DNA of 64,000 nt from Rothia nasimurium (GCF_014217215.1 NZ_CP056080.1:62001-126000), one strand, 5' to 3'; shown: positions 42,605 through 52,034, counted from the stretch's first letter. Notes: generated by a model from the sequence alone, not told the origin. Numbers and translations are program-made.

Positions 42605-43814
42605 TCTGACCTCCGTTCATGTTGGGAATCCAGCCGACCAACTGCCCGCCACCGTCCTGAATGAATTCGAGTGTACCTCCGAGTTTACGGTACCGCTTGG
42701 TAAGCATCTGTAACCCGGTGCCCGACTCAACATTGGCAAAAGTTGGCATTGGCGTACCACTTGCATCCGAATCAGTCACAATAAGGGAAATGCCATCTTG
42801 CCCGTTACGGTGCTCCTGCTGAATCAAGATTGAACAGGCTTGTGCCTGTGTATGTTTGAGAATGTTTGTAACGCCCTCTCTAACAGTCAGCCCGAGCAGG
42901 CGATCAGCTTCACTGCTGAGCTCTGATATATCTTTTATCTCCTGGGTGATAGAGATTCCAGCAGATTGGAGAACCCTGTTTGCTTTTGTAATTTCGTCGT
43001 CTAAGTGGACCTCTCGATTTGCGTAAACGACTTGGTGCATTTCATCGAGAGCCTCGAGCGCGATGGTCTGGACACGACCAGCATGATAGATGGCGGCAGG
43101 ATATTCTGCTCGTTCAATGAGGCGGCTTACCAGCTCGGCTTCCACTGTGATAAGGCTGAGGTGTTGCCCTTGGATATCATGAAGGTCGCTTGCGAAGCGC
43201 TGTCGCTCAGTGATAATCGCCCGTTCTGCTTCCCGTGTGCGTAAGTCATCAAGTTCGAGTGCCAGGATATAAATGGAATCTTGTCCAAGGACTCCCAAAG
43301 CCAGTAGCGCCGCGATTAACAGTATCAGCGGCTCCCAATTATCACTTCTGACGGTGCTAATGACCCAAGAAGCTAGCCCAATACTGATTGTTGTTAGGAA
43401 CAGACGAACGATGCCATTCCAGAACATTCCGTAGCAAGCTGCCGTTAGTGCCCAGGCTAGAGGAACAATCACTGCAACAGCGAGAGAGCCCGTCGCAGGA
43501 ACCATAGCGATTATAACTAGAGCCATTAAGATTACCCCGAGTCGTATCAGCCCTCGTGCTTTCGGCTTGTAGAGCCAACGGGTGAGGCTGTGGTAGGGGT
43601 GGAACTCTGCAGCCACTAATAATGACGCACCAAGACTGATGCATAGCGCTACAAGTATGAGACCCACCCCTTTAAGTACTGGAGGGGATTCCACCGCGAA
43701 GAAGATTACTGGGGCGGTAATTGTCCCAACTGCCAAAAGAACATGCGTGGAATGCACGTAAGTGGAGACAGCGCGGAAGCGGTTGAGCCTACCTCCATGA
43801 GGGTTCCGACTCAT
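42591..43814 (-). CDS. Membrane sensor histidine kinase (HisKA_3)
   Basis: 407 residues: five to six N-terminal membrane helices (to about residue 165), a HisKA_3 dimerisation box with the phospho-His in ASDLHDIQGQHLSLI, and a HATPase domain (LTVREGVTNILKHTQAQACS; SGTGLQMLTKRY). It has no large extracellular domain, so the signal is sensed in or near the membrane, as in peptide- or lantibiotic-sensing kinases. It pairs with the overlapping response regulator. Confidence 0.9.
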   Translation of the reverse strand: MSRNPHGGRLNRFRAVSTYVHSTHVLLAVGTITAPVIFFAVESPPVLKGVGLILVALCISLGASLLVAAEFHPYHSLTRWLYKPKARGLIRLGVILMALVIIAMVPATGSLAVAVIVPLAWALTAACYGMFWNGIVRLFLTTISIGLASWVISTVRSDNWEPLILLIAALLALGVLGQDSIYILALELDDLRTREAERAIITERQRFASDLHDIQGQHLSLITVEAELVSRLIERAEYPAAIYHAGRVQTIALEALDEMHQVVYANREVHLDDEITKANRVLQSAGISITQEIKDISELSSEADRLLGLTVREGVTNILKHTQAQACSILIQQEHRNGQDGISLIVTDSDASGTPMPTFANVESGTGLQMLTKRYRKLGGTLEFIQDGGGQLVGWIPNMNGGQNEND

Positions 43815-43881
43815 ATGAACCTCCGCTCTCGACTCATGTGCTTTTATGCTCTCGAGCTGTAATAATCTATCTACTCAGGGG

Positions 43882-44676
43882 TTAACGTCGCCGCTCCCAG
43901 CGAAAAGTCTTCCAGCTCACCAAAGCTAAAATCACAATCCAAATCACCATGAAGGAAAAATCAACCATAACTTCATTGGCGCTGTTTGTTTCCGAATACC
44001 ACCCTATTGTGGCTAAGTGTCCATTGGCGGCCAAAGGCACTGCCAGCACTAAGTCAATGATATCAAGACTGACAGAAGGGAGTATAGCTGTGGCTCCCAT
44101 TGCGGCAACGAAGAAAGGCATCATCGTCCATTGCGCCTTCTCAGGTGTGGAAGTTACCCCACTCGTTGTCACACCTGCTAGCAACGCAACCACCATTCCT
44201 AGTAGCACTGATACACCAACAAGTAGCGGCTGTTGCGGCAGTGGCGCTCCGAGAAAAACCAGTCCTGTGAATATTGCAAGCACCTGGAACATGCCAACTA
44301 GGAAAGGTGGCACAAGTAGACCAGCGATAATTCCGATGCTCGGTAGCGCAGTTGTTCTTAGGCGTTTCAGTGCCAGCGTATGCCGCCGTGCGGTCAGGGT
44401 ATTGAGTGCTACAAAGTAGACGGTGATGCACTGGGTTGCAACGAGATCTCTACCCGCTACTTGAGCCCATGTCTGTGGGTTGAACGAGACATTGGTAAGG
44501 GCTGTGATGGCAATCAATCCAGCGGGGAGCAAGAGCGTCAGTGCAATCATCACAGGCTGGCGAAGGAACACCCAGATTTCTGCAGTCGCAAGGGAAACGA
44601 AGAGGCGGAAAGAGCTTTTACCTCCACCTCGCTGAAACTGATTCACAGTGGTATCTGCTACTGCAACTTTGGTCAT
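43882..44676 (-). CDS. ABC transporter permease
   Basis: 264 residues, six predicted membrane helices (VMIALTLLLPAGLIAITALT first), ABC-2 type. It overlaps the ATPase gene by 4 bp. With the ATPase it should export the locus peptide or provide immunity to it. Confidence 0.88.
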   Translation of the reverse strand: MTKVAVADTTVNQFQRGGGKSSFRLFVSLATAEIWVFLRQPVMIALTLLLPAGLIAITALTNVSFNPQTWAQVAGRDLVATQCITVYFVALNTLTARRHTLALKRLRTTALPSIGIIAGLLVPPFLVGMFQVLAIFTGLVFLGAPLPQQPLLVGVSVLLGMVVALLAGVTTSGVTSTPEKAQWTMMPFFVAAMGATAILPSVSLDIIDLVLAVPLAANGHLATIGWYSETNSANEVMVDFSFMVIWIVILALVSWKTFRWERRR

Positions 44677-45665
44677 GGTGTTTCCTTTCTAATGTCATGA
44701 GTATCAGTGGCTGACACGCCAAAAAAGACTTCTTCAAGGGAGGCCGGGGCACAACTGAGTTGTTCAATTATGAGATCGTGAGTACGTGACCAATCTATGA
44801 CAGCACCGACATCTGACTGGAGAAGGGGTGTCCGGATAGTAATCGCTGATTCCCTATGATTTCTGTTTTCATCGAGCTCTCCGCGAAGAAGCCGTTTCAA
44901 CTCTGAGATTTCTGCTGGACCAGCTTGAACTGAAAAGCTAATTCGAGACGGTATCGAAGCAAGGACTTCAGACATGGGGCCAGCAACGGCTACACGACCT
45001 TGGTCTAGGATTGTCACGTGCTCAGCCAGACTCTGAGCCTCTTCGAGATAGTGTGTGGTAAGCAAGACAGTCGAACCTTTGGCATTCAATTCACGGATGA
45101 TTTCCCACATAGTTCGGCGTGATTGAGGATCTAATCCGGTAGTCGGCTCATCAAGCACAATAAGATCCGGTTTACCCCAGATAGCCATAGCAAAATCTAA
45201 ACGCCGTCGTTCGCCACCAGAAAGCACAGAAACCGGTGTCTTCCGCCGGTGCTCTAGACCAACAACTTCCAGAACTCGCGCAATTGAATCTTTGCGGATA
45301 CTCAGACGTTGCCAAAGTAAGAGTTGCCCAAGCACTGTCATTTCATCAACGAGTCCGGATTCCTGCAACATCGTCCCGGTTCTTCCAGAAACAGCGGTTC
45401 GATGCCGCCACGGGTCCTGCCCAAACACTCTCAATGCACCGTTAGCTGGACGGCGGAAACCCTGGATACTTTCCAACAGCGTAGTTTTCCCGGCTCCATT
45501 CGTACCGAGAAGTGCGTGAATTTGGCCAGGCTCAACAGAAAATGAAACATCATTAACAGCTACAAACTTTCCATATGTGCACGTGACTTCTTCGACGGAG
45601 ACAGCGGTGGAAAGGTGCTTGACTCCGAGCGTTCGGGTGCTGTGTTGTTGAAAATTTCCGCTCAT
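44673..45665 (-). CDS. ABC transporter ATP-binding protein
   Basis: 330 residues. Walker A LGTNGAGKTTLLESI, signature VLSGGERRRLDFAMA, Walker B LIVLDEPTTGLDPQ, switch His in LLTTHYLEE. The C-terminal 100 residues are the extension typical of drug/peptide exporters (DrrA-like). The N-terminal 20 residues are weakly supported; ATG 45665 follows GGGAGG. Confidence 0.93.
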   Translation of the reverse strand: MSGNFQQHSTRTLGVKHLSTAVSVEEVTCTYGKFVAVNDVSFSVEPGQIHALLGTNGAGKTTLLESIQGFRRPANGALRVFGQDPWRHRTAVSGRTGTMLQESGLVDEMTVLGQLLLWQRLSIRKDSIARVLEVVGLEHRRKTPVSVLSGGERRRLDFAMAIWGKPDLIVLDEPTTGLDPQSRRTMWEIIRELNAKGSTVLLTTHYLEEAQSLAEHVTILDQGRVAVAGPMSEVLASIPSRISFSVQAGPAEISELKRLLRGELDENRNHRESAITIRTPLLQSDVGAVIDWSRTHDLIIEQLSCAPASLEEVFFGVSATDTHDIRKETP

Positions 45666-45760
45666 AACTTAACGCCTCCCATGGGTTCGATATCAATCAA
45701 ACTGCAATATCTGCTAAAAATGTGATATATCATTCATATATGCTGTAGAATAATTAACTT

Positions 45761-47272
45761 CTACGAGGTGTCTATACCTAAAAATCGAGCTTGGGCCCGC
45801 TCAATTTTCGCAACTTCCTCAGACGGAGGCGTATAGTGCCCCCCATTGTGTTGGATAACCTCGCAGGAACCTCCGGCTCTACGCCATAGATTAGCGAATT
45901 CTTCGAAACGTTGGCCCAGTACCGTTGAATCAACAGTTCCACAGATAATCATTAGCTGAGGCAGACTAGTCTTTTCCAGTGCCGCGACTTTAATAATTGG
46001 GTCAAAAGAAGCAAGGTCACCATCGTCAGGAAACTCTGACCGGTGCTTCATCCCGAGTGGAGAGGAAAGATACTCACGGAGATGGGTGATTGGTGATGTT
46101 ACGCAGATGCGATCCACAGTCTTAGGCTCCTGCATCGCGGCAAGGATAGCGAGCCACCCTCCATGTGAGGTACCAAGTAAACTCACCCGTCTTTCTCTAT
46201 TTGCTTCATTTTGGAGAACAGCGCAGAGGTCATCAAGCGAATTCTGTTTTAGTGAACCCCGGCCAGACTGTGCCCAAACATTTCCTAGTTCTCCGCCTCC
46301 ACGGACATGGGCATAGATGATATCTCCGATGCTGGTTTGTGTGGCTACTCCTGATATCGGGCGCAAAGAAAGACCAAACCCGCCGTGTACGGTAACTAGC
46401 GACCGTGGCTCCTGCTCGTGGAGAGGGGTATGAAATCGTGAAATTGGAACCTTCGTACCGTCCGGAGAATCTACCTGTTCGATGTCGAAGAGTTGTTGCT
46501 CTTTGAACGCTGGCTCAGGCCATAGTTCGCTGAAATCTGTAGGTATTTTGACAGAATCGAGCTGGTCGAGTCGCTGGAGTGCAATCCTGGCAAAGTCATT
46601 TTCTCGAACTATTCCAATGACCCAGCGTCCTGGAATCCATCTGACATTACATACCGATGATATCTTATCTTTCAAGACAACGGCTGTGCCGTGAAGCGAA
46701 TCAAAACAAGCAAATGGCACTCCATCTAGCAATATTGTGTCACGCAAAGTAAACGGTCCCTCAGCTGTCTGAAACTCATAAAGCACGTCTACGGCTTCAC
46801 TCATAGTGAGGCTAGGCCAACCATTGTCTGCGATAGCTAGCACTATCTCCTTACTATGCTGGAATACGCGATTTGAAAGAACATTCCGAATGGTCGTTCC
46901 GTTCTCCCCACGGAGGGCAGCCCACTTTAGGTTCGGGGAGAGAGTAACGGAATATGCCGGCCCTGAAACGGTAAAGAGGCTATCGATTGTTAGCTCAATA
47001 ACGCACACATCACCTGATCTGGTAACGTAAGCAAATCCGTTCGGTGCGGTTGATATCTGTGGTGACGCTGCCGGCTCTGGGCAGATGAAGCTGTCTCCGT
47101 CTTGGCCGACGTGACCGACGCGGAAGGTATCCCCGTCAAGAGCGACAAATACCATCCGGTCTGCAACGATATGCGCCGTTGTTGCTACCGCTTCACCTGG
47201 GACACCGTCAACTCTGATGTGTCTTGCAGATGTTCCGTAAGGAAACGTCGGATGGTGGTCAAGCAGTAGCAT
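45761..47272 (-). CDS. Prolyl-oligopeptidase-family (S9) serine peptidase
   Basis: 503 residues: an N-terminal beta-propeller-like half and a C-terminal alpha/beta hydrolase. Catalytic Ser in LLGTSHGGWLAI, Asp in CGTVDSTVLGQ, His in HNGGHYTPPS; HGGFGLSLRPISG lies at the domain start. I start at ATG 47272 (MLLLDHHPTFPYG) after GTGGAG; this overlaps the end of the 77-aa ORF by 14 bp, whereas longer starts would overlap it entirely. S9 peptidases remove leaders of some class III lanthipeptides (FlaP of flavipeptin), which fits the precursor upstream. Confidence 0.85.
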   Translation of the reverse strand: MLLLDHHPTFPYGTSARHIRVDGVPGEAVATTAHIVADRMVFVALDGDTFRVGHVGQDGDSFICPEPAASPQISTAPNGFAYVTRSGDVCVIELTIDSLFTVSGPAYSVTLSPNLKWAALRGENGTTIRNVLSNRVFQHSKEIVLAIADNGWPSLTMSEAVDVLYEFQTAEGPFTLRDTILLDGVPFACFDSLHGTAVVLKDKISSVCNVRWIPGRWVIGIVRENDFARIALQRLDQLDSVKIPTDFSELWPEPAFKEQQLFDIEQVDSPDGTKVPISRFHTPLHEQEPRSLVTVHGGFGLSLRPISGVATQTSIGDIIYAHVRGGGELGNVWAQSGRGSLKQNSLDDLCAVLQNEANRERRVSLLGTSHGGWLAILAAMQEPKTVDRICVTSPITHLREYLSSPLGMKHRSEFPDDGDLASFDPIIKVAALEKTSLPQLMIICGTVDSTVLGQRFEEFANLWRRAGGSCEVIQHNGGHYTPPSEEVAKIERAQARFLGIDTS

Positions 47273-47492
47273 ATTGCTCCACAGCTTGGAGAATCTCACG
47301 TTCGAAGACATCGATTGTCGGAAATCCTTGTGCGGCTGTGGTTTTACCATCAGAGACTCGTTGAGCCGGTATCTGCGACTCAGAAACGAGATAACCAGCA
47401 TCAGCCACGCCGGTACATAGCTTCTGCCAAAGGCGTCCTACGACAATTGGGTCAGAATTAGCAATTAAGCGTGATCGAAATCGTAATTCCAC
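47259..47492 (-). CDS. Small ORF between precursor and peptidase, unknown
   Basis: Up to 77 residues, GTG start inside the end of the precursor gene, stop overlapping the peptidase start. No family recognised; no membrane helix or signal. The body (DPIVVGRLWQKLCTGVADAG, FPTIDVFEREILQAVEQYAT) looks like a compact helical protein. The true start may be further in. It could be a modification or recognition partner, or the remnant of a larger gene. Confidence 0.45.
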   Translation of the reverse strand: MELRFRSRLIANSDPIVVGRLWQKLCTGVADAGYLVSESQIPAQRVSDGKTTAAQGFPTIDVFEREILQAVEQYATA

Positions 47493-47586
47493 AGGGGATC
47501 GAGGTGGGCGAATCTACTGCGTCCTCGACCATTACATCGTCACCCAGCGCAGTCATTGCAGTCTTGAGTTCCATGTTGTCGTACAT
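47458..47586 (-). CDS. SapB-like class III lanthipeptide-type precursor peptide
   Basis: 42 residues, preceded by AAGAAGGAGAGAATC, the best ribosome-binding site of the locus. An acidic leader (MYDNMELKTAMTALGDDVMV) is followed by a Ser/Thr/Cys core SPTSIPCGITISITLNC. The core has S-x-x-S-x-x-C and a second Ser/Thr...Cys group at the C-terminus, and the CG-x-IS-IT-x-C pattern recalls SapB/RamS. No other protein family gives this composition. The lanthionine synthetase needed for modification is not in the window. The gene was too short to be listed by size and was found by reading upstream of the peptidase. Confidence 0.6.
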   Translation of the reverse strand: MYDNMELKTAMTALGDDVMVEDAVDSPTSIPCGITISITLNC

Positions 47587-47592
47587 GATTCT

Positions 47593-48021
47593 CTCCTTCT
47601 TTTCAGTGAAACAAAGTGGATAGCCGGTTACCATCCACCTACGACATCACACCTTTGTGGAACGATGTCATTCAAGTCGGAAAAGCTCCCGACTCAGGCG
47701 CTAAAACGTAGCCTCTACTTCGGGGTAAAGCGGCCGACGGTATGTTCAGCGACAATGCTCCGAGGCAGAACTGAGGCGTAGTCTACTCTTATAGACACTG
47801 TTCTATTGCCACACTCCAAGTCTCTCAATACAACCGACTGCAATATAGTGTTATAAGCCACAATATTGGATGAAGAACTATATCCCCCGCACTGATATTT
47901 GTCATAAATTCTGGATGTGTAGTAAATTCTATGTCCCTCGATATGCCACATCTTCAACGCAGTTTGTCTGGCTGGTCCAAGCAATAGGGATGAGCACCTA
48001 TTTAGCGCATCAGTGCGTTCT
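47593..48021. other. Upstream region of the peptide locus
   Basis: About 400 bp with low GC. A minus-strand ORF at 47715-47984 has no recognisable features. The precursor promoter should lie near 47620-47720; no confident boxes are seen. Confidence 0.4.
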
Positions 48022-48394
48022 GCATTGCCCCGCAGCCTGCCTCAAAGCCCTCCGCCCAGGGGACACCCTTATGGTCTGGAAACTTGACCGTCTAGGCCGC
48101 AACGTCAAAGGCCTCTGCCAGTTGCTTGAACATCTCGAAGCGCACAACATCCACTTCCACTCTTTGACCCAAGGGATCGACACCAGCACCCCGGTGGGAA
48201 AAATGATGTTCCACATCATCGCTTCACTAGCAGAGATGGAATCCGACCTAATCTCAGAGCGCACCCAGGCAGGACTTGCTGCCATGAAAGCAAAGAACGG
48301 AGGTAAGAAAGGAGCCGGGCCTGGCCGTCCTGCAAAGTTATCTGCTGCTCAGAGAGGCCAGTTGGTGCGGATGCGTTCGGGGATAAACCCGTAG
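48022..48394 (+). pseudogene. Serine recombinase (resolvase/invertase) remnant
   Basis: Matches the family from ACLKALRPGDTLMVWKLDRL through TSTPVGKMMFHIIASLAEME and ERTQAGLAAMKAKNG to a partial helix-turn-helix lead (GRPAKLSAAQRGQL). The N-terminal part with the catalytic Ser and the end of the DNA-binding domain are missing. A mobile-element scar at the edge of the low-GC peptide locus. Confidence 0.8.
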
Positions 48395-48576
48395 GTAGAG
48401 CGGGTGTGGAGTCTGTGGGAGCTGGCTACCTTTTTAAGGTGGGGTATCCACCGTAGCCCGCCTACTGGAATACTCTAGGGGTGGGTACATAAGGAAAAAG
48501 CTAAAGGTCCTACCCTGTGCACACCACTAGAAATGACTGAAGAGCAAAGAAAACAGTAGCCTCTGGTGCCTGCATT

Positions 48577-48834
48577 TTAGGCCAGGGAAAGAAACATCTT
48601 TTCAAGCTCTTGGGGGCTAATTTCTGGGCTATCGGAGGCTAGGCACTGCTGGAGTCCGCTGGCAACCACGGCAAAGCTGGCGCGGTCGACCGCTTTAGAG
48701 GCGGCGGCCAGCTGGGTGACAATTTTTTGGCAGTCATCACCCTCTTCGAGCATACGGATAATGCCGTTGAGTTGGCCTTGGGCACGCTTGAGACGGTTGA
48801 TGACCGGTTTCATCTCTTCGGGGTTGAGTTGCAT
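48577..48834 (-). CDS. cstR: CstR-type sulfane-sulfur-sensing repressor
   Basis: 85 residues of the CsoR/FrmR/CstR all-helical family. Cys in EGDDCQKIV and in GLQQCLAS; the His of the Cu-binding CsoR motif (H-x3-C) is replaced (ASGLQQC), so Cu(I) coordination is unlikely and a two-Cys persulfide switch as in CstR fits. It is divergent from the persulfide dioxygenase with two operators between, and the same operator precedes tauE at 39866. Confidence 0.85.
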   Translation of the reverse strand: MQLNPEEMKPVINRLKRAQGQLNGIIRMLEEGDDCQKIVTQLAAASKAVDRASFAVVASGLQQCLASDSPEISPQELEKMFLSLA

Positions 48835-48869
48835 GGCTTCTGCTTTCTTGTAAAAACTTTTTCTCTAGT

Positions 48870-48885
48870 ATACCCCCGGGGGTTT
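48870..48885. promoter_or_regulatory. CstR operator (site B)
   Basis: ATACCCCCGGGGGTTT, 36 bp before the cstR start; autoregulation is likely. Confidence 0.82.
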
Positions 48886-48915
48886 GTTTCCGGTTGGGAT
48901 TCTGTTATCTTTTAA

Positions 48916-48931
48916 ATACCCCTGGGGGTAT
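48916..48931. promoter_or_regulatory. CstR operator (site C)
   Basis: ATACCCCTGGGGGTAT, 32 bp before the persulfide dioxygenase start. It overlaps an A/T-rich stretch that probably holds the -10 box. Confidence 0.85.
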
Positions 48932-48962
48932 TTTTATATTGGTTGCACTGAAAGGATCTACC

Positions 48963-50351
48963 GTGCTCTTTGAACGCATCTACGAAGAAGGCCTTGCCCA
49001 AGCTAGCTACTTCATCGGCTGCCAGCGCAAGGGCGAGGCCATTGTGGTTGACGCCCGCCGCGATATCCAGGTCTACCTCGACCTGGCTGCCAAAAATAAC
49101 ATGAAGATTGTGGCGACCACCGAAACCCACATCCACGCCGACTACCTCTCAGGAACCCGCGAACTGGCGTCCGTAACCGGCGCTACCATCTACCTCTCCG
49201 GCGAAGGCGGGGACGACTGGCAGTATGATTTCGACGGCACCCGCCTCTACCACGGCGACACCATCCAGCTCGGAAAGATTACCGTTACCGCCCAGCACAC
49301 CCCCGGCCACACCCCGGAGCATCTCTCATTCCTTATCACCGATGGTGCTGTGGCCGACGCCCCCGGCTACATGCTCACCGGCGACTTCGTCTTCGTGGGC
49401 GATCTGGGCCGCCCCGACCTACTCGACGAGGCAGCAGGCGGCATCGACACCCGCTTTGATGGGGCTCGCGACCTCTTTGCCAGCCTCAAACATGTATTCA
49501 TGCCCCTACCTGACCACGTGCAGGTGCACCCCGCCCACGGCGCAGGATCCCCCTGCGGCAAGGCTCTCGGCGCGGTTCCCTCAAGCACCGTTGGCTACGA
49601 AAAAGCCTATGCCTGGTGGGCTCCCTACGTGCGCAACAACGACGAACAGGGCTTTATTGACGAGCTGCTCAACGGCCAGCCCGACGCCCACGCCTACTTT
49701 GCCCGCATGAAGAAGGAAAACCGAGTCGGCCCTGCCCTCATCGGTTACCCTGCCCCCGAACCTGCTGAACTCACCGCTGCCCAGGTGGCGGAAAAACTTG
49801 AGGCTGACGGGGCTATCTTCATTGATACCCGCGACCAGCACGACGTGCACAACGGTACTGTGGAAGGCTCGCTGAATGTTCCGGCAGGCCCCCAGGCCTC
49901 TAACTTCGCAGCCTGGGTGCTAGACCCCGAACGCGAAAGCCGCCCCCTGGTCGTCCTGGCCGATACTGAAGCCCAAGCGACTCACCTGCGCGATGCCCTC
50001 TACCGGGTAGGTATCGATACCGTGCGCTACTACACTGCCGATCTTGAGCCCCTCATCAACTTCACCCCGCCCCTGGTAGCGGTGGATGAGCTAGATACAG
50101 CCTCCCGCGATGCTCTGGTCGATGTGCGCGCTAAAAATGAGTACGCCGCAGGCACCATTCCCGGTGCCCAGCAGCTCTCAGGTGGTTCAGCCCTCTGGCG
50201 CCTTGATGAACTGCCCGCCCCCGGCTCGACCCTGCTGACCTTCTGCCAGTCCGGTGTGCGCAACTCGGTGGTTGCCGGCGGTCTGCGTCGAGCCGGTTAC
50301 ACCGTGCTTGAACTTGAAGGTAGCTACGCCGCCTGGGCGGCGCAGAACTAG
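48963..50351 (+). CDS. Persulfide dioxygenase-rhodanese fusion (CstB-like)
   Basis: 462 residues, GTG start after AAAGGA. Metallo-beta-lactamase fold of the ETHE1 type at 1-240: THIHADYLSG metal motif, HTPGHTPEHLSF, TGDFVFVGDLGRPDLL, HPAHGAGSPCG. Two rhodanese-like domains follow: the first (about 270-360) lacks the catalytic Cys (VVLADTEAQA), the second has it (TFCQSGVRNSVVAGG). It oxidises persulfides to sulfite/thiosulfate. With TauE-rhodanese it forms a detoxification set under CstR. Confidence 0.9.
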   Translation: MLFERIYEEGLAQASYFIGCQRKGEAIVVDARRDIQVYLDLAAKNNMKIVATTETHIHADYLSGTRELASVTGATIYLSGEGGDDWQYDFDGTRLYHGDTIQLGKITVTAQHTPGHTPEHLSFLITDGAVADAPGYMLTGDFVFVGDLGRPDLLDEAAGGIDTRFDGARDLFASLKHVFMPLPDHVQVHPAHGAGSPCGKALGAVPSSTVGYEKAYAWWAPYVRNNDEQGFIDELLNGQPDAHAYFARMKKENRVGPALIGYPAPEPAELTAAQVAEKLEADGAIFIDTRDQHDVHNGTVEGSLNVPAGPQASNFAAWVLDPERESRPLVVLADTEAQATHLRDALYRVGIDTVRYYTADLEPLINFTPPLVAVDELDTASRDALVDVRAKNEYAAGTIPGAQQLSGGSALWRLDELPAPGSTLLTFCQSGVRNSVVAGGLRRAGYTVLELEGSYAAWAAQN

Positions 50352-50378
50352 CCGGGTACGGGGTGGACCAGGCTACCT

Positions 50379-52034
50379 TTAGGAGTTGGCGCGGGTGAGC
50401 GCGGCGGCGACGTCGGCTAGTAGGGCGGGCACGTCGTCCTTATCCATCATGACCTCCAGGAAAACCAGCTTGTCACGTGTGGCCTGGGTCAGGGCGGTCG
50501 CTTCCAGCAGCTCGGCGGCGGTGGTCACGCGCAGCATGAGCACATCGTCCTCGGTCGCGCCCAGGGCCGCCGGGATCAGCTGCCAGTTATAGCGGCGAAT
50601 ATTGTTGTAGGGCTGGGTGGGGCCGTGAATGGCACGCTCCACCGTGTAGCCGTCATTGTTGATCAGCACCACCACCGGGTTGGTCTTCTGCTCCAGCATG
50701 GTGCCGATTTCCTGGAAGGTCAGCTGGGCTGAGCCGTCGCCAATGAGCAGGACGCCACGCGCACCCCGGTCTGCGATGGAAGCCCCCAGCATGGCCGGCA
50801 GGGTATAGCCGATTGAACCCCACAGGGGCTGGCCGATAAACATGGAATTCTCGGGGAAGCGGCGGGAGGCCATACCGAAGAAGGAAGTGCCCTGGTCGGC
50901 CACCACAATGTTGCCCGGGGACAGCTCGCGGGAGAGCAGGGACCAGAGGACGTCCTGGGTCAGCGGGGCGTCCATGTCGATGTCTTCGTGGGTTTCTTCT
51001 TCCCAGGGCAGTAGCTCCTTGGGGGCAGCGCCTACCTCAAGAGCGACCTCGCGCACCAGGTCAAGGGCGGTATCGAGGGTGAGCGGGGCGTAGGTCTTGC
51101 GGCCAATCTTGGCGGTCTGGGCCCCCAAAAAGACGGTGTTCTCGGGCAGGTGCTGGGAGAAGCCGGCGGTGGTGGTGTCGGTGAAGGTTACGCCCGCGCA
51201 GATCAGGGCTTCTGCCTGCTCCACGGCGTCCTTGGTGCGGGCCGACGACACCACCCCGGCGTAAATACCAGCAAAAGCCGGCTTGGACTCGTCCACCAGG
51301 GTCTTGCCCCACATCAGGGTGGCATAGGGCAGGCCGGTTGCCGCCAACATCTCGGTCAGGTTGGTCTGTGCACCCATGCGGTGAACCAAAAGGTCAGCAA
51401 GCACCGTGGTCTGCTTGCCCGCCAGCACTTCAGCCAGGTCAGCACGGAAGGCTTCAACGGCACCGGGGGACGAGAGGGCCTTGGGTACCTCCAGCGGGCC
51501 GGTCGGCGGGGCCACCTCAACCCGCGCAACGTCGGTCGCCAGCAGAATGTAGCCGGGGCGCTTCTGGATCATCATCTCGCGCAGCACACGGTCAATTTCG
51601 GCGGTAGCGGTGGCGTGCTCAAGGTTAGCAACCGCGCAGGACACCTCAGACGCCATACGAATAAAGTGGGTGAAATCGCCATCGCCCAGGGTGTGGTGCA
51701 TGGTCAGGTGGGCGGCCTGGGCGTCCTTGGACGGGGCGCCCACGATATGCAGGACGGGCACGTGCTCGGCATAGGAACCGGCCGTTGCGTTAATAGCGGA
51801 AAGCTCACCCACACCGTAGGTGGTCACCAGGGCGCCGATACCGCCTACGCGGGCGTAGCCGTCCGCCGCGTACCCGGCGTTGAGCTCATTTGCGTTGCCT
51901 ACCCAGGTCAGATGCTCGTGCGCAATCACATGGTCGAGGAACTGCAGGTTGAAGTCGCCGGGCACACCGAAAATATCGGTGGCGCCCAGGGAAGCGAGGC
52001 GGTCAAGCAGGTAGTCGCTGACGGTGTAGGTCAT
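50379..52034 (-). CDS. Thiamine-diphosphate 2-oxoacid decarboxylase (indolepyruvate/pyruvate type)
   Basis: 551 residues. Catalytic Glu in GNANELNAGYAADGYAR, paired His in TMHHTLGDG, ThDP-Mg motif GDGSAQLTFQEIG...NNDGYT. The length and HH motif place it with pyruvate, indolepyruvate and branched-chain 2-oxoacid decarboxylases; the substrate is unclear. The start MTYTVSDYLLDRLA is chosen over an upstream frame with 16 extra residues rich in Pro/Thr. It is convergent with the persulfide dioxygenase and single. Confidence 0.88.
   Translation of the reverse strand: MTYTVSDYLLDRLASLGATDIFGVPGDFNLQFLDHVIAHEHLTWVGNANELNAGYAADGYARVGGIGALVTTYGVGELSAINATAGSYAEHVPVLHIVGAPSKDAQAAHLTMHHTLGDGDFTHFIRMASEVSCAVANLEHATATAEIDRVLREMMIQKRPGYILLATDVARVEVAPPTGPLEVPKALSSPGAVEAFRADLAEVLAGKQTTVLADLLVHRMGAQTNLTEMLAATGLPYATLMWGKTLVDESKPAFAGIYAGVVSSARTKDAVEQAEALICAGVTFTDTTTAGFSQHLPENTVFLGAQTAKIGRKTYAPLTLDTALDLVREVALEVGAAPKELLPWEEETHEDIDMDAPLTQDVLWSLLSRELSPGNIVVADQGTSFFGMASRRFPENSMFIGQPLWGSIGYTLPAMLGASIADRGARGVLLIGDGSAQLTFQEIGTMLEQKTNPVVVLINNDGYTVERAIHGPTQPYNNIRRYNWQLIPAALGATEDDVLMLRVTTAAELLEATALTQATRDKLVFLEVMMDKDDVPALLADVAAALTRANS

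Noticed and set aside
47715..47984. 89-aa minus-strand ORF upstream of the lanthipeptide-like precursor
   Set aside because: Composition is random-like, it overlaps the resolvase remnant region, and no motif or ribosome-binding site supports it.
48577..48834. Copper-sensing CsoR
   Set aside because: The H-x3-C copper ligand pair is not present and the neighbours handle persulfide, so CstR is the better call.
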